10,370 nt of DNA from Prevotellaceae bacterium. GTDB taxonomy: Bacteria; Bacteroidota; Bacteroidia; Bacteroidales; UBA932. This document shows, in pieces, positions 1 through 7,261 of this stretch. The stretch lies in NCBI GenBank assembly GCA_031258915.1, contig JAIRMD010000148.1:1-10370 (forward strand). Reading direction: 5' to 3'. The position numbers and the translations under genes were made by a program. The notes beneath the pieces are model-generated. The model worked only from the letters and a program-made list of their open reading frames with translations. It searched no databases and was not told where the DNA came from. The stretch's first letter is position 1; every line of letters begins with the position of its first letter.

Positions 1-24
1 AAATTTGAAATTTGAAATTTGAAA
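1..24. repeat. AAATTTG tandem heptamer repeat abutting the corA start
   Basis: Three exact copies of AAATTTG occupy 1-7, 8-14 and 15-21, followed by AAA and the ATG at 25. The array runs to the left edge of the window, so its full length is unknown. The repeat puts an in-frame TGA at 13-15, so translation of the following gene cannot start further upstream. Copy-number change here would alter the leader immediately before the start codon. Whether it varies is not visible from one sequence. Confidence 0.85.
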
Positions 25-987
25 ATGGTAAACTACTACGTCAAAGAGAGTACCCGCGTTACGGGCAGCGACGACATGGCTCAGCTCAACGAGCTGAGCT
101 ACGACGAGGTGCTATGGATAGACATGATAGCCCCAACGCCCGACGAGCGCTGCATAGTGGAGGAGTTTCTGAACATCAACCTGCAAACTCAGCAGCAGGC
201 CGAAGAGATAGAAAGCAGCTCGCGCTACTACGAAACCGAGAGCACGCTCTACGCCAACACCTCGTTTCTGCTGGCCAACAGGGAGGATGAGCTATCCTCC
301 GAGCAGGTGTCGTTTATCCTGTGCGAAGGGGTGCTGGTTTCCATTCGTCCGCTTGGCTTGAGGGCGTTCAACGAAACCATCCGCCGCCTGTACGCCAACC
401 ACCGCCTTTACCCCACCTGCTTTCACGTCATGGTGTCCATCCTCGAGAGCCGCATTGATATTGACGCAGACATGCTGGAGTCGCTGGCAAAGGAAGTTAC
501 CAACATCAACAAGCAGCCCTTTGAGGACAAGTCTGAGGTGCGCCTCGACAGCCAGCTGCTGCTGACCATAAACCGCCTGCAGGGTAACACGATGATGATG
601 CGCGAAAGCATCATCGACAAGCAGCGGGTGGTGAGCAGCATCCTGAAGAGCGACCGCTTTCCGAGCGATACCACGCCAAAGCTCAACATTATTATAAAGG
701 ACATCAGCTCGCTGGTGAGCCACGCCGACTTTGCCTTTGAGCGGCTGGAGTTCCTGCAAAATACGGTCATGGGGCTTATCTCGCTCGAGCAAAACAAGGT
801 TATCAAAATCTTCACCGTGGCAACGGTGGTGTTCATGCCGCCAACGCTCATCAGCGGCATCTACGGCATGAACTTTCACGCTATGCCCGAGCTTGCGTGG
901 CGCTTTGGCTACCCCTTTGCAATCCTGCTCATGGCGCTGAGCGTGAGCGTCATTCTGGTTTACTTTAGGGTAAAGAAGCTGCTGTAG
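25..987 (+). CDS. corA: CorA-family divalent cation (Mg2+/Co2+) transporter
   Basis: This is an inner-membrane channel protein expected to take up Mg2+ (and Co2+ or Ni2+ in some relatives) as a homopentamer. The 320-residue product is close to the usual CorA length. It has a long soluble, helix-rich N-terminal region (about 1-255) and two C-terminal membrane segments (about 262-283 and 294-315). The family signature GMN is at residues 281-283, in the context SGIYGMNF, at the end of the first membrane segment. The short tail FRVKKLL is basic, as expected for a cytoplasmic C-terminus. I chose the ATG at 25. A TTG at 19 is the only in-frame alternative, because a TGA lies at 13-15. The stop is TAG at 985-987. 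It is convergent with recQ across 95 bases with no clear hairpin terminator. Family assignment is firm; ion specificity is inferred from the family. Confidence 0.93.
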   Translation: MVNYYVKESTRVTGSDDMAQLNELSYDEVLWIDMIAPTPDERCIVEEFLNINLQTQQQAEEIESSSRYYETESTLYANTSFLLANREDELSSEQVSFILCEGVLVSIRPLGLRAFNETIRRLYANHRLYPTCFHVMVSILESRIDIDADMLESLAKEVTNINKQPFEDKSEVRLDSQLLLTINRLQGNTMMMRESIIDKQRVVSSILKSDRFPSDTTPKLNIIIKDISSLVSHADFAFERLEFLQNTVMGLISLEQNKVIKIFTVATVVFMPPTLISGIYGMNFHAMPELAWRFGYPFAILLMALSVSVILVYFRVKKLL

Positions 988-1082
988 CCGAAAATATAAT
1001 CGCCAAAGCAAAATGTCCTGTTTCCCAAGTCAAAATGCCCACTAATTATGGACGCTTACTTAGTTTTGTAGTCCGCAGCTTT

Positions 1083-3284
1083 TCAATTCCCCTGCTCCGA
1101 CAAAAATTTAATGCGCACCAGCCGGATTTCGGCTTCGGTGAAATCTTCGGTGCCGAGCGCGGATATGGCCTCCTGAACGGAGTCGCTTTGCGCTTCGTTG
1201 CGAAAGTAGTCGATAATTTCGTCGTGCTTGTCCTCGTCAACATGCTGGCGGATGTAGTAGTCGATGTTGAGCTTAGTGCCGGAGCTTACAATGGTTTCGA
1301 TTTCGGATAGCAAATCGGTGAACTTCAACTTTTTTGCGGCGGCAATGTCATCCAAGTCCATTTTCCGGTCGATGCTGCGAATGACAAAAACCTTGTTGGC
1401 CGACTTGTGGGGCGAAGATTTCACCACCATATCCAGCGGCCGCTCAATGCTATTTTCTTCCACGTACTTGGCAATAAGCTCTACAAAAGGCTGGCCGAAT
1501 TTCTGCGCTTTTCCAGCGCCAACTCCCTGACAGCTAATCAGCTCATCTATGGTGATGGGGTAGTGGATGGCCATGTCGTGCAGCGAGGTTTCGGGGAATA
1601 TCACAAACGGGGGCAAGCTGTGCCGGCGCGATTCGCTCAGCAGCAAATCCTTGAGTATGGCAAACAGCGTTGCGTCGCTGCCCTCTGCCGCCGATTTTCC
1701 GAGTATGCCAATGCCGGCATCATCGCCATCGTAGTCGGCGTACTCATGGTTTTCGACCAGCATAATGGAGCGCGGCTTTTCCAGAAAAGCCCGCCCTTTA
1801 TCCGTCAGCACGAGCGAGCCGTACTGCTCAATGTCTTTTTTGATGAACTTGCGAATGAGGCACTGCCGGATGATGGTATCCCAGAAGCGATAGCTCTTTT
1901 CCTCGCCTTCGCCGAAAATCTCCAGCTCGTTGTGGTTGTACGACCTAATAAGCGATGTTGTTTTGCCGCGGATGACGTCAATCACGTACTCTGTTTTGAA
2001 TTTTTCGCGCAGCATCAGGAGCGCTTCCAGCGCTAACGCTACGTACTCTTTTCCTTCAAATCGCACCTTGGGGTTAAGGCAGTTGTCGCAGCTGCCGCAG
2101 TTTTCCACGTCGTAATCCTCGCCAAAGTAGTGCAGCAGGAGCTTTCGTCGGCACACCGACGATTCGGCGTAGGCCACCGTTTCCATCAGCAGCAGCCGCC
2201 CTATTTCCTGATCGGGCAGCGGTTTGCCCTGCATGAATTTTTCGAGCCTTTGCACATCTTTGTGGCTGTAGAAGGCAATGCACTGGCCCTCGCCGTGGTC
2301 GCGCCCGGCGCGGCCTGTTTCTTGGTAGTAGCCCTCGAGGCTTTTGGGGATGTCGTAGTGGATTACAAAGCGCACATCGGGCTTGTCTATGCCCATGCCA
2401 AAGGCAATGGTGGCCACAATGACGTCCACCTCTTCCATGAGGAACTTGTCCTGGTTGGCCGAGCGCACCGCCGTTTCCATTCCGGCGTGGTAGGGTAGGG
2501 CTTTTATACCGTTCAGGCAGAGCGTTTCGGCCAGCTCCTCCACGCACTTTCTGCTCAGGCAGTATATGATGCCGCTTTTACCGGGGTTCAGCTTGATGTA
2601 CTTGATAATTTCTTTCACCGCGTTCACCTTTTGGCGAACTTCGTAGTAGAGGTTTGGGCGGTTAAAGGAAGATTTGAAAACCGTTGCGTCGAGCATGCCC
2701 AGATTCTTTTGAATATCGTGCTGCACCTTTGGCGTAGCGGTGGCGGTAAGCGCAATGATGGGGGTGCCGCCAAGCTTGTTCACTACGGCGCGGATGCGGC
2801 GGTACTCCGGGCGAAAGTCGTGCCCCCACTCCGATATGCAGTGCGCCTCGTCGATGGCGTAAAACGAAATTTTTACCTGCTTCAGAAATTCCACGTTTTC
2901 CTCCTTGATGAGCGATTCGGGCGCTACGTAGAGCATTTTGGTTTTTCCGGCCAGCACGTCATCTTTTACTTGCTGGCTGGCAGCGCGGTTGAGCGATGAG
3001 TTGAGGAAATGCGCAATGCCGTCTTCGAGCACAAAGCTGCGCATGTTGTCAACCTGATTTTTCATAAGCGCAATGAGCGGTGAAACCACAATGGCCGTGC
3101 CGTCCATGATAAGCGCAGGGAGCTGGTAGCAAAGCGATTTGCCACCGCCGGTAGGCATCAGCACAAACGTGTCTTTGCCGTTGAGCACGTTGTGGATAAT
3201 GGCCTCCTGATCGCCGATAAATTTGCTAAACCCAAAGAATTTCCTCAGGTGTTCGTGGAGAAAAAAGTCATCAGTATAAATCAT
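1083..3284 (-). CDS. recQ: ATP-dependent DNA helicase RecQ with extra C-terminal domain
   Basis: This is a superfamily 2 3'-5' DNA helicase that acts in recombinational repair and stalled-fork processing. The 733-residue product shows the helicase core in order: Walker A MPTGGGKS at 43-50, DEAH box at 145-148 followed by CISEWGHDFRPEYRR, motif III LTATA at 179-183, and motif VI QETGRAGRD at 321-329. A zinc site follows with C378, C396, C399 and C402, then an RQC winged-helix region (about 408-515) and an HRDC domain (about 540-608, containing a GVGAGKAQKFG loop). Residues about 625-733 extend beyond the end of E. coli-type RecQ (609 residues). They resemble the C-terminal helix-turn-helix region of many Bacteroidota RecQ proteins. 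The ATG at 3284-3282 follows a -7-like box on the same strand. The gene appears intact, with all key motifs present. Confidence 0.96.
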   Translation of the reverse strand: MIYTDDFFLHEHLRKFFGFSKFIGDQEAIIHNVLNGKDTFVLMPTGGGKSLCYQLPALIMDGTAIVVSPLIALMKNQVDNMRSFVLEDGIAHFLNSSLNRAASQQVKDDVLAGKTKMLYVAPESLIKEENVEFLKQVKISFYAIDEAHCISEWGHDFRPEYRRIRAVVNKLGGTPIIALTATATPKVQHDIQKNLGMLDATVFKSSFNRPNLYYEVRQKVNAVKEIIKYIKLNPGKSGIIYCLSRKCVEELAETLCLNGIKALPYHAGMETAVRSANQDKFLMEEVDVIVATIAFGMGIDKPDVRFVIHYDIPKSLEGYYQETGRAGRDHGEGQCIAFYSHKDVQRLEKFMQGKPLPDQEIGRLLLMETVAYAESSVCRRKLLLHYFGEDYDVENCGSCDNCLNPKVRFEGKEYVALALEALLMLREKFKTEYVIDVIRGKTTSLIRSYNHNELEIFGEGEEKSYRFWDTIIRQCLIRKFIKKDIEQYGSLVLTDKGRAFLEKPRSIMLVENHEYADYDGDDAGIGILGKSAAEGSDATLFAILKDLLLSESRRHSLPPFVIFPETSLHDMAIHYPITIDELISCQGVGAGKAQKFGQPFVELIAKYVEENSIERPLDMVVKSSPHKSANKVFVIRSIDRKMDLDDIAAAKKLKFTDLLSEIETIVSSGTKLNIDYYIRQHVDEDKHDEIIDYFRNEAQSDSVQEAISALGTEDFTEAEIRLVRIKFLSEQGN

Positions 3285-3324
3285 GCCTGTAAAACAAGTT
3301 GCAATGCCAAAAAATTTGCGGTAG

Positions 3325-3332
3325 CAAAGATA
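3325..3332 (-). promoter_or_regulatory. Predicted recQ promoter -7 box
   Basis: Read on the minus strand, this is TATCTTTG, an exact match to the Bacteroidota -7 consensus TAnnTTTG. It lies about 40 bases upstream of the recQ ATG, implying a short leader of roughly 30-35 bases. I see no good -33 TTG at the usual spacing, so the call rests on the -7 box, its position and its orientation. Confidence 0.55.
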
Positions 3333-3349
3333 TAATTTTTTTCTTCATA

Positions 3350-3409
3350 CGCTAACTTTTTCAGAAATTTAGGTTGCGAAACGCTAATTTTTGTGCGCTA
3401 ACTTTCAGA
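3350..3409 (+). repeat. Three degenerate CGCTAAYTTT repeats in the recQ-lptB intergenic region
   Basis: CGCTAACTTTTTCAGA at 3350-3365, CGCTAATTTTTG at 3382-3393 and CGCTAACTTTCAGA at 3396-3409 are near copies. The first and third differ mainly by a two-base T-run length change. Each contains a TAAnTTT core close to the phylum's -7 box TAnnTTTG. They could be decayed promoter copies, an operator, or chance in AT-rich DNA. The spacing between copies is irregular. Confidence 0.4.
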
Positions 3410-3479
3410 TTTAAAGCATGTTCAAAACCTAAAATCGGAGTAAATTTTATCCGCCCCATTAAAGTAAGCGCATTTTTGC

Positions 3480-3487
3480 TATCTTTG
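3480..3487 (+). promoter_or_regulatory. Predicted lptB promoter -7 box
   Basis: TATCTTTG is an exact match to the Bacteroidota -7 consensus TAnnTTTG. It lies 21 bases before the lptB ATG at 3509, so the leader would be only about 15 bases. A convincing -33 TTG is not visible at the expected distance. The position supports starting lptB at 3509 rather than at the much longer in-frame extension beginning at 3374. Confidence 0.6.
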
Positions 3488-3508
3488 TGGCGCAAAAATT
3501 ACTCGGAT

Positions 3509-4234
3509 ATGCGTTTACATAGCGAAGGGTTAGTAAAAAAATATGGCAGCCGCACGGTGGTTAAGGGTGTTTCTGTCGAAGCTTTTCAGGGGGAAATAGT
3601 GGGCTTGCTGGGGCCAAATGGCGCCGGGAAAACGACTACGTTTTACATGATAGCCGGGCTGGTAAAACCCAACGCGGGTCGCATTTTCATAGATAGCAAA
3701 GAGCTTACGCGGCTTCCGGTGTACAAGCGCGCGCAGCTGGGCGTGGGCTACTTGGCGCAGGAGGCCTCGGTGTTCAGAGCGCTGAGCGTAGAGAACAACA
3801 TCAGGGCTGTGCTCGAAATGAGCAGGCAGAGCAAGGCCGAGCAGCGCGAGCGCCTCGAATCGCTCATTGACGAGTTTGGGCTGCACAGGGTGCGCAAAAA
3901 CTTGGGAATACAGCTATCGGGGGGCGAGCGCAGAAGAACGGAAATTGCCCGGGCGCTGGCCGTGAACCCAAAGTTTGTGCTGCTCGACGAACCTTTTGCA
4001 GGTGTTGACCCCATCGCTGTGGCAGATATACAAAGCATTGTGGCAAAGCTCAAGCAGAAAAATATCGGCATCATTATTACCGACCACAACGTGCACGAAA
4101 CGCTCTCTATCACCGACCGCGCCTACCTGCTCTACGATGGCGGAATACTTATGCACGGCACCTCGGAGGAGCTGGCAAGCGACCCCGACGTGAGAAAAAA
4201 ATACTTAGGCGAAGATTTTGAGCTGAGGAGGTAA
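3509..4234 (+). CDS. lptB: LPS export ABC transporter ATP-binding protein LptB
   Basis: This is the cytoplasmic ATPase of the LptB2FGC complex, which extracts lipopolysaccharide from the inner membrane and drives it across the periplasmic bridge. The product is 241 residues, the same as E. coli LptB. Walker A GPNGAGKTT is at 35-43, the Q-loop YLAQ at 81-84, the ABC signature LSGGE at 136-140 followed by RRRTEIARALA, Walker B LLDEP with catalytic E161 at 158-162, and the H-loop TDHNVHET with H193. The ending KKYLGEDFELRR matches the LptB-typical YLGEDF tail, which separates it from other ABC ATPases. The frame is open back to 3374, but homology, length and the -7 box at 3480 all favour the ATG at 3509. 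The partners lptF, lptG and lptC are not in this window. Confidence 0.95.
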   Translation: MRLHSEGLVKKYGSRTVVKGVSVEAFQGEIVGLLGPNGAGKTTTFYMIAGLVKPNAGRIFIDSKELTRLPVYKRAQLGVGYLAQEASVFRALSVENNIRAVLEMSRQSKAEQRERLESLIDEFGLHRVRKNLGIQLSGGERRRTEIARALAVNPKFVLLDEPFAGVDPIAVADIQSIVAKLKQKNIGIIITDHNVHETLSITDRAYLLYDGGILMHGTSEELASDPDVRKKYLGEDFELRR

Positions 4235-4311
4235 GAGCGAACTTTCAAGATTTACAGCCTGCAACGTACAGATTTATAGTATATATTTTTCATCTTCAAT
4301 TTTCCCCATTC

Positions 4312-5259
4312 ATGGTCAGCCGTAGGTTATTGCGCATTAAGGTTTTAAAAGAAGTTTACAGCTTTCTGAACGCCCAAAACACATCGCACGAGGCAGCATG
4401 CAAGACGCTGAGCTACAGCATTCACAAAACATACGATTTGTACCACCTCCTCATGCTGCTGGTGATAGAAGTCAACGACTACGCCCGGCAGCAGGTAGAG
4501 CTCGGCAAGCAAAAAAAATTCCCGACAGAGCAGGAGCTGAACCCCAACACCAAGTTTGCCGACAACGCATTCGTAGAGCTGCTGCGCAGCAACATCCCGC
4601 TGAGGAACTACTGCGAAAAGCAGCGGCTGAGCTGGCGGGATAGCCCCGAAGTGGTGAAAAAGCTCATGGCGCTGCTTAGCTCCACCGATTTCTTCCGGTG
4701 CTACATGGACAACTCCTCGCGCTCGTTTGTCGAAGACAAGTTTCTGGTCATACAGCTCTACAGCGAGCTGCTCGAAGATTTTGAGCCGCTGCTCATGGCC
4801 ATCGAGGATCAAAACATCTACTGGGTAGACGACGTAGAATTTACGATAAGCCAAATCCTCAAAACAATCAAGCTTTTTCGGCACGACCAAAGCAACGAAA
4901 CCCCGCTGGCGCGGCTCTACAAAGAAAAGGAAGATGAGCTCTTTGCCGAGCGGGTGCTGCTGCGCGCCACCACCAACAGCGCCGCCTACCGAGACCTCGT
5001 TGACAGGCACACAAAAAACTGGGACGTAGAGCGCATCGCTTTTATGGACATCGTCATCATGGTTACTGCGGTGGCCGAGCTGATGGAGTTCCCCGAAATC
5101 CCCATCAAAGTATCGCTTAACGAGTACATCGAAATAGCCAAGTACTACAGCACTCCAAACAGCAGCGTTTTCATCAACGGCGTGCTCGACAGGATAGTTG
5201 AGGAGCTGAAGCAGGAAAATGTGCTGGTAAAAGGGGATGAAAAACTTGCACCTGAGTAA
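4312..5259 (+). CDS. nusB: Transcription antitermination protein NusB, long Bacteroidota form
   Basis: NusB binds boxA RNA together with NusE (ribosomal protein S10) and keeps RNA polymerase processive, chiefly on rRNA operons. The 315-residue product is more than twice the length of E. coli NusB (139). The recognisable NusB domain is C-terminal, about 205-303. It contains the family pattern NWDVERIAFMD at 236-246, then IPIKVSLNEYIEIAKYYS (263-280) and FINGVLDRI (287-295). The N-terminus starts with the basic RRLLRIKVLKEVY segment that opens NusB proteins, so the helical middle section (about 45-200) looks like an insertion or duplicated helical region. This long form is usual in the phylum. 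No strong promoter is seen; TATATTTT at 4282-4289 is only a partial -7 match. The gene is 77 bases after lptB and 56 bases before yajC. Confidence 0.92.
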   Translation: MVSRRLLRIKVLKEVYSFLNAQNTSHEAACKTLSYSIHKTYDLYHLLMLLVIEVNDYARQQVELGKQKKFPTEQELNPNTKFADNAFVELLRSNIPLRNYCEKQRLSWRDSPEVVKKLMALLSSTDFFRCYMDNSSRSFVEDKFLVIQLYSELLEDFEPLLMAIEDQNIYWVDDVEFTISQILKTIKLFRHDQSNETPLARLYKEKEDELFAERVLLRATTNSAAYRDLVDRHTKNWDVERIAFMDIVIMVTAVAELMEFPEIPIKVSLNEYIEIAKYYSTPNSSVFINGVLDRIVEELKQENVLVKGDEKLAPE

Positions 5260-5275
5260 TCTTTTGCTAACTTTG
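5246..5275 (+). promoter_or_regulatory. Predicted yajC promoter (-33 TTG, -7 TAACTTTG)
   Basis: A TTG at 5246-5248 is followed after 19 bases by TAACTTTG at 5268-5275. This matches both halves and the spacing of the Bacteroidota promoter pattern TTTG-N19-TAnnTTTG, and it is the best complete match I found in the window. The -33 part lies inside the last codons of nusB and the -7 part just after its stop. It is 41 bases before the yajC ATG. It suggests that yajC and downstream genes can be transcribed independently of nusB. Confidence 0.65.
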
Positions 5276-5315
5276 CATCTGATTTTTTCTTTAACAATAA
5301 AAAAAGTAACTGATA

Positions 5316-5639
5316 ATGAATTTTATTCTCTTAGACGAAGCAGCGGCGCAGCCATCGGCCGGAATAGGTGGTGGAAGCATGACGTGGATTATGCTCATTG
5401 CCATTTTTGTGGTAATGTATTTTTTTATGATTCGCCCTCAGCAAAAGCGGCAGAAGGAGCTGCGCAAGTTCCGCGAAAGCCTGCAAAAAGGCGACAAGGT
5501 GGTAACGGTGGGCGGTATCTACGGCACCGTTTCCGAAATTAAGGATACCTACGTGATTATTGAGGTAGATGGCAACGTGCGCATTCGCTTCGACAAATCA
5601 AGCGTGCTGAAAGATTCCTCCGACCTCGCTCAGAAATAG
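5316..5639 (+). CDS. yajC: Preprotein translocase subunit YajC
   Basis: This is a small inner-membrane protein that associates with SecDF and the SecYEG translocon and assists protein export. The 107-residue product has a short N-terminal tail with AAAQPSAG, one membrane helix (about 23-39), and directly after it the YajC signature FFMIRPQQKRQKE (36-48). The cytoplasmic domain follows, with KGDKVVTVGGIYGTV (58-72) and a C-terminal beta-rich segment. Size and domain order match the family. The ATG at 5316 fits the promoter at 5246-5275. secD and secF are not present here, so the linkage to nusB and ybbR is by location only. Confidence 0.95.
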   Translation: MNFILLDEAAAQPSAGIGGGSMTWIMLIAIFVVMYFFMIRPQQKRQKELRKFRESLQKGDKVVTVGGIYGTVSEIKDTYVIIEVDGNVRIRFDKSSVLKDSSDLAQK

Positions 5640-5652
5640 TAAGAAAAGGTAA

Positions 5653-5666
5653 GCAGCGCGGGCTGC
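5653..5666 (+). other. Small GC-rich hairpin between yajC and ybbR
   Basis: GCAGC (5653-5657) and GCTGC (5662-5666) form a perfect five-base-pair stem with a GCGG loop, 13 bases after the yajC stop and 21 before the next start. No clean T-run follows (GCATTTGCATTT), so it is a poor intrinsic terminator. It could attenuate or stabilise the transcript, or be chance. Confidence 0.3.
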
Positions 5667-5687
5667 GCATTTGCATTTAACCAGGTG

Positions 5688-6683
5688 ATGGACAAGAAAG
5701 CCCCTTTGCCGCAAACGTTGCTGGGCGCACGTCGCCTGCTCAAATGGGACAAGCAAATGCTTGTCTTTGGGGTTTTCTTGCTTACATCTACTATCCTGTG
5801 GACGCTCAATAAGCTGTCTCACTCGTATGGCACCGAAATCTCGGCCAAAATACTGCTGGTCGAAACAAGGCGCGCCGGCGCCATGCTTACCGACGGCAAG
5901 GTAAGCCCGGTGCGCCTGCGCGTGCAGGCCCGCGGGCACGACCTCATGCGCTACCTGCTGTTTACCTCGAAAACATTCAACGTAAACCTTGCCCTGGTGC
6001 GCTACTTTGAGCTTGCGAGCGGAAAATCGGCGCTGCTCACGGGGCAAATTCGCAGCATCGTTGCGCAGCAGCTGGGGCCAAACTTCGACTTGCAGGCCAT
6101 TCTCCCCGATTCCATCTACTTCCAAATGTCGCCGGTGGCAAACAAAAAAGTTCCGGTAACGCCCAGCCTGCGCATTGCCTACGCCCCGCAGTACATGCAG
6201 CAGGGCGCAGTAGTGCTTGACCCCGACAGCGTTGTGGTCAACGGTCCGCAGGAGCTGGTTGATGCCATAACCGAAATCGGCACAAAGCCGGTGAAGAAAG
6301 AAAATGTAATGGCCAACCTTTCGGGAAGAGCGATGCTTGAAGCGCCGCCTCAGATTTTTTTATCGCACGACAGAGTGTCGTACCACATTGATGTTCAGCG
6401 TGTAACCCAAATAACGCAGGAGCTGCCCATCCACCTCATCGGCGCCCCCGATTCGCTCTACGTGGAGCTGATGCCGGCAAGCGCAAAAATCTTCATATCC
6501 ATTGCGATGGAGGAGTACCACAGGCTCAAGCAGGAGGAGTTCTACCTTACGGCATACTACTCCGAGCTGCGCCAGAGCATTTCGGGGCAGGTGCGCGTAA
6601 CCCTGAGCAAACCGCCTGCATACGTGCTCTCTACATCCGTCATACCGGAGTTTGTCAACGCTATTGTAAAGCAAAGGCCATGA
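5688..6683 (+). CDS. YbbR-domain membrane-anchored protein (CdaR-like)
   Basis: The 331-residue product has a short cytoplasmic N-terminus, one membrane segment (about 26-42, MLVFGVFLLTSTILWTL) and a long extracytoplasmic region rich in beta structure. The segment LRIAYAPQYMQQGAVVLDPDSVVVNGPQELV looks like a YbbR repeat: a tract ending in a DPDSV-x-V-x-GP turn, typical of YbbR domains. A second, weaker repeat follows further on. In Firmicutes the YbbR protein CdaR regulates the c-di-AMP synthase CdaA. No cdaA is seen here, so that role should not be assumed. In this phylum such genes commonly sit beside coaE. A GTG at 5685 immediately precedes the ATG at 5688; I chose the ATG. The stop TGA overlaps the coaE start (ATGA at 6680-6683), which suggests translational coupling. 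No symbol is assigned because the function is uncertain. Confidence 0.82.
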   Translation: MDKKAPLPQTLLGARRLLKWDKQMLVFGVFLLTSTILWTLNKLSHSYGTEISAKILLVETRRAGAMLTDGKVSPVRLRVQARGHDLMRYLLFTSKTFNVNLALVRYFELASGKSALLTGQIRSIVAQQLGPNFDLQAILPDSIYFQMSPVANKKVPVTPSLRIAYAPQYMQQGAVVLDPDSVVVNGPQELVDAITEIGTKPVKKENVMANLSGRAMLEAPPQIFLSHDRVSYHIDVQRVTQITQELPIHLIGAPDSLYVELMPASAKIFISIAMEEYHRLKQEEFYLTAYYSELRQSISGQVRVTLSKPPAYVLSTSVIPEFVNAIVKQRP

Positions 6684-7261
6684 TGCGCATAGCGGTTACC
6701 GGCGGCATAGGTAGCGGCAAAACTACCATCTGCAAAGCGTTGGAGAGCTTGAGCATCCCTGTTTTTTACGCCGATGAGGAGGTAAAAAAAATGTACGAGG
6801 ACGATGCCGGAGTGCGGGCTTCTACTGTCGAGGCATTTGGCGAGGCCGTATACAGCAATGGAAAGCTGAATAAAAAGCTGCTTGCGCAAAAAGTTTTTGG
6901 CGACGAGGCCGCGCTTGCTACGCTCAACGCCATTGCGCATCCTGCCGTAGCAAAGCGCTTTGCCCAATGGGCTGAGCGGCAGTGCGCTCCCTGCGTAGCG
7001 CAGGAGGCGGCGCTGATATTTGAGAGCAACGCGCACCGCCTGTTCGACAAAATTCTTACCGTGAACGCCCCCGAGGAGCTGCGGATACAGCGGGCGATGC
7101 TGCGCGACGGCTCTACGCGCGGCGACGTGCTCCGCCGCATGAAGCGCCAGCTGAGCGATGCCGAGCGCACCTCCTTAGCCGACTTCTGCATCGTAAACGA
7201 TGATGCTACTCCTTTGCTTCCGCAAATTCTGGAGGTTTGCAGGAGCTTAGGAGTGCAGTAG
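6680..7261 (+). CDS. coaE: Dephospho-CoA kinase
   Basis: CoaE phosphorylates the 3'-hydroxyl of the ribose of dephospho-CoA with ATP, the last step of coenzyme A synthesis, in the cytoplasm. The 193-residue product has the P-loop TGGIGSGKTT at 7-16, then the FYADEEVKKMY region (29-39) with the conserved aspartate, the AHPAV segment that follows the CoA-binding lid in this family, EAALIFES corresponding to the family's EvPLLfE motif, and a C-terminal IVNDD. Length is normal (about 200). Two consecutive ATGs (6680 and 6683) are possible starts. Both overlap the ybbR stop, so ribosomes probably reinitiate here. The gene appears intact. Confidence 0.94.
   Translation: MMRIAVTGGIGSGKTTICKALESLSIPVFYADEEVKKMYEDDAGVRASTVEAFGEAVYSNGKLNKKLLAQKVFGDEAALATLNAIAHPAVAKRFAQWAERQCAPCVAQEAALIFESNAHRLFDKILTVNAPEELRIQRAMLRDGSTRGDVLRRMKRQLSDAERTSLADFCIVNDDATPLLPQILEVCRSLGVQ

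Noticed and set aside
292..1011. 239-codon open frame on the minus strand opposite corA
   Set aside because: It is fully antisense to a gene with clear CorA motifs. Its translation is rich in His, Gln and Arg without domain features, typical of a mirror frame.
988..1082. Terminator between convergent corA and recQ
   Set aside because: I found no inverted repeat with a T-run in either direction, so none is annotated.
1407..2036. 209-codon open frame on the plus strand opposite recQ
   Set aside because: RecQ motifs on the other strand are continuous and complete. This frame has no recognisable protein pattern or promoter.
3374..3508. 45-codon N-terminal extension of lptB in the same frame
   Set aside because: The extension is non-homologous. 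It would make the protein longer than LptB, which is 241 residues from the ATG at 3509, and it contains the predicted promoter box at 3480-3487.
4345..5010. 221-codon minus-strand frame opposite nusB
   Set aside because: It is antisense to a well-supported NusB. Its Val/Leu/Gln-rich translation looks like a codon-bias shadow.
5237..5542. 101-codon plus-strand frame overlapping the start of yajC
   Set aside because: It is out of frame with both nusB and yajC and shares most of its bases with yajC, which has a clear signature.
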